A stretch of DNA of 64,000 nt. Source: Flavobacterium sp. H122. GTDB taxonomy: Bacteria > Bacteroidota > Bacteroidia > Flavobacteriales > Flavobacteriaceae. Numbering within the stretch: position 1 is the stretch's first letter; each line of letters starts with the position of its first letter. This document shows positions 63,658 to 64,000 of this stretch, piece after piece. A program made the translations under genes and the position numbers. The DNA lies in the NCBI RefSeq assembly GCF_004959765.1, contig NZ_SJZD01000008.1, positions 120,263-184,262 on the forward strand, written 5' to 3'. The notes below the pieces were generated by a model. It was given only the letters and a program-made list of their open reading frames with translations. It did not search any database and had not been told where the DNA came from.

Positions 63658-63688
63658 CAAATATAGAGGATTCGAAAAACACATACAA
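63658..63688 (-). promoter_or_regulatory. Promoter of thrS (TTG-N20-TATATTTG, minus strand)
   Basis: On the minus strand TTG (63686-63688) and TATATTTG (63658-63665) are separated by exactly 20 bases, matching the Bacteroidota sigma-A consensus. The -7 box ends 19 bases before the thrS ATG. Confidence 0.8.
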
Positions 63689-64000
63689 TATATATAGGTA
63701 TATTCTTTACTGTAAATAGTGTGTACTAATATATAATAGAAGTAATTCATCTATGGTTGAGCAATCCCGCAGTCTAAGAATCCAACAATCGGATAATGGC
63801 GTTTCCCTCCGTTCCTCCGGGCCACGTGTTCCGCTATATCTTTTCTAAGTCCATTGAGCGGAGCCGAAATGACGCTCACGCGCAAGCCCCCGGTATAGAG
63901 AAAGGATACTTTTGCGGGTATACTATATATATACGGGTATACTATATATATAATAGAGTAAAACCACTTAGTAACTTTGCCGCTTTGCGACTCTGAAACT
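63689..64000. other. Intergenic end region with GC-rich patch and tandem repeat; no gene seen
   Basis: No convincing gene is present. A patch at about 63770-63900 is clearly GC-richer than its surroundings and contains short self-complementary words (for example GGCCACGTG). At 63915-63952 a 19-base unit, CGGGTATACTATATATATA, is repeated twice in tandem. TACTTTTG at 63907 and TAACTTTG at 63972, both plus strand, match TAnnTTTG and could drive a gene beyond the window. Confidence 0.5.

Noticed and set aside
62711..63666. Open frames on the plus strand opposite thrS
   Set aside because: They are antisense shadows of a strongly conserved gene, with no promoter or family similarity.
63770..63900. 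tRNA or structured RNA in the GC-rich patch
   Set aside because: No T-loop (GTTCGA-type) or cloverleaf arrangement could be found by eye.

Overview
The window looks like the chromosome of a flavobacterium (Bacteroidota, Flavobacteriaceae, probably Flavobacterium or a close relative). The evidence is the low GC content, the Bacteroidota -7 promoter motif TAnnTTTG upstream of many genes, several secreted proteins with type IX secretion (T9SS) C-terminal sorting domains, the gene order rpsK-rpsD-rpoA-rplQ-carA-eno-gltA, and a thrS-infC-rpmI-rplT operon. No IS element, CRISPR array, prophage, tRNA or rRNA was seen.

Layout. 0-14.6 kb is housekeeping: the end of the ribosomal protein/RNA polymerase alpha operon, carA, enolase, citrate synthase, an arginase plus CtlX-type hydrolase pair, a MarC membrane protein, a patatin, a CoA-binding protein, a sodium:solute symporter and recR. 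14.6-41.2 kb is one long plus-strand capsule/exopolysaccharide locus of the Wzx/Wzy type, bracketed by two Wza/Wzc (outer-membrane export lipoprotein / tyrosine autokinase) pairs. Inside it are UDP-HexNAc epimerase and dehydrogenase genes, UDP-glucose dehydrogenase, dTDP-sugar genes leading to a dTDP-4-amino-4,6-dideoxygalactose (WecE) and a WzxE-like flippase, glycosyltransferases, an EpsG-type polymerase, an unassigned aminotransferase/HAD/ATP-grasp cassette, and a complete pglC-pglD-pglE-pglF set for N,N'-diacetylbacillosamine, the probable first sugar on the lipid carrier.

41.3-57 kb is accessory. It holds T9SS cargo proteins built from duplicated modules and a minus-strand operon of two phage-collar-fold proteins, a substrate-binding-protein homologue without signal peptide, and a formyltransferase. 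Divergent from that is a plus-strand operon of a small protein ending in a Cys-Pro-rich tail, a polytopic membrane protein, a histidine kinase and a LuxR-type regulator. It is followed by a lipoprotein that carries two copies of what looks like the same domain and the same Cys tail. I find no known name for this protein family, and this is the best candidate in the window for an undescribed (sensory) system. Two gene fossils, each a copy of the 3' end of a nearby intact gene, lie here and show how the region was assembled.

57-59.2 kb carries a 30-residue membrane micro-protein with its own promoter and terminator, glutaminase, and two tandem Cys-rich peptides with a bacteriocin-type leader. 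59.3-63.7 kb is minus-strand housekeeping (rlmF, rplT, rpmI, infC with a non-AUG start, thrS), ending in a repeat-bearing intergenic stretch.
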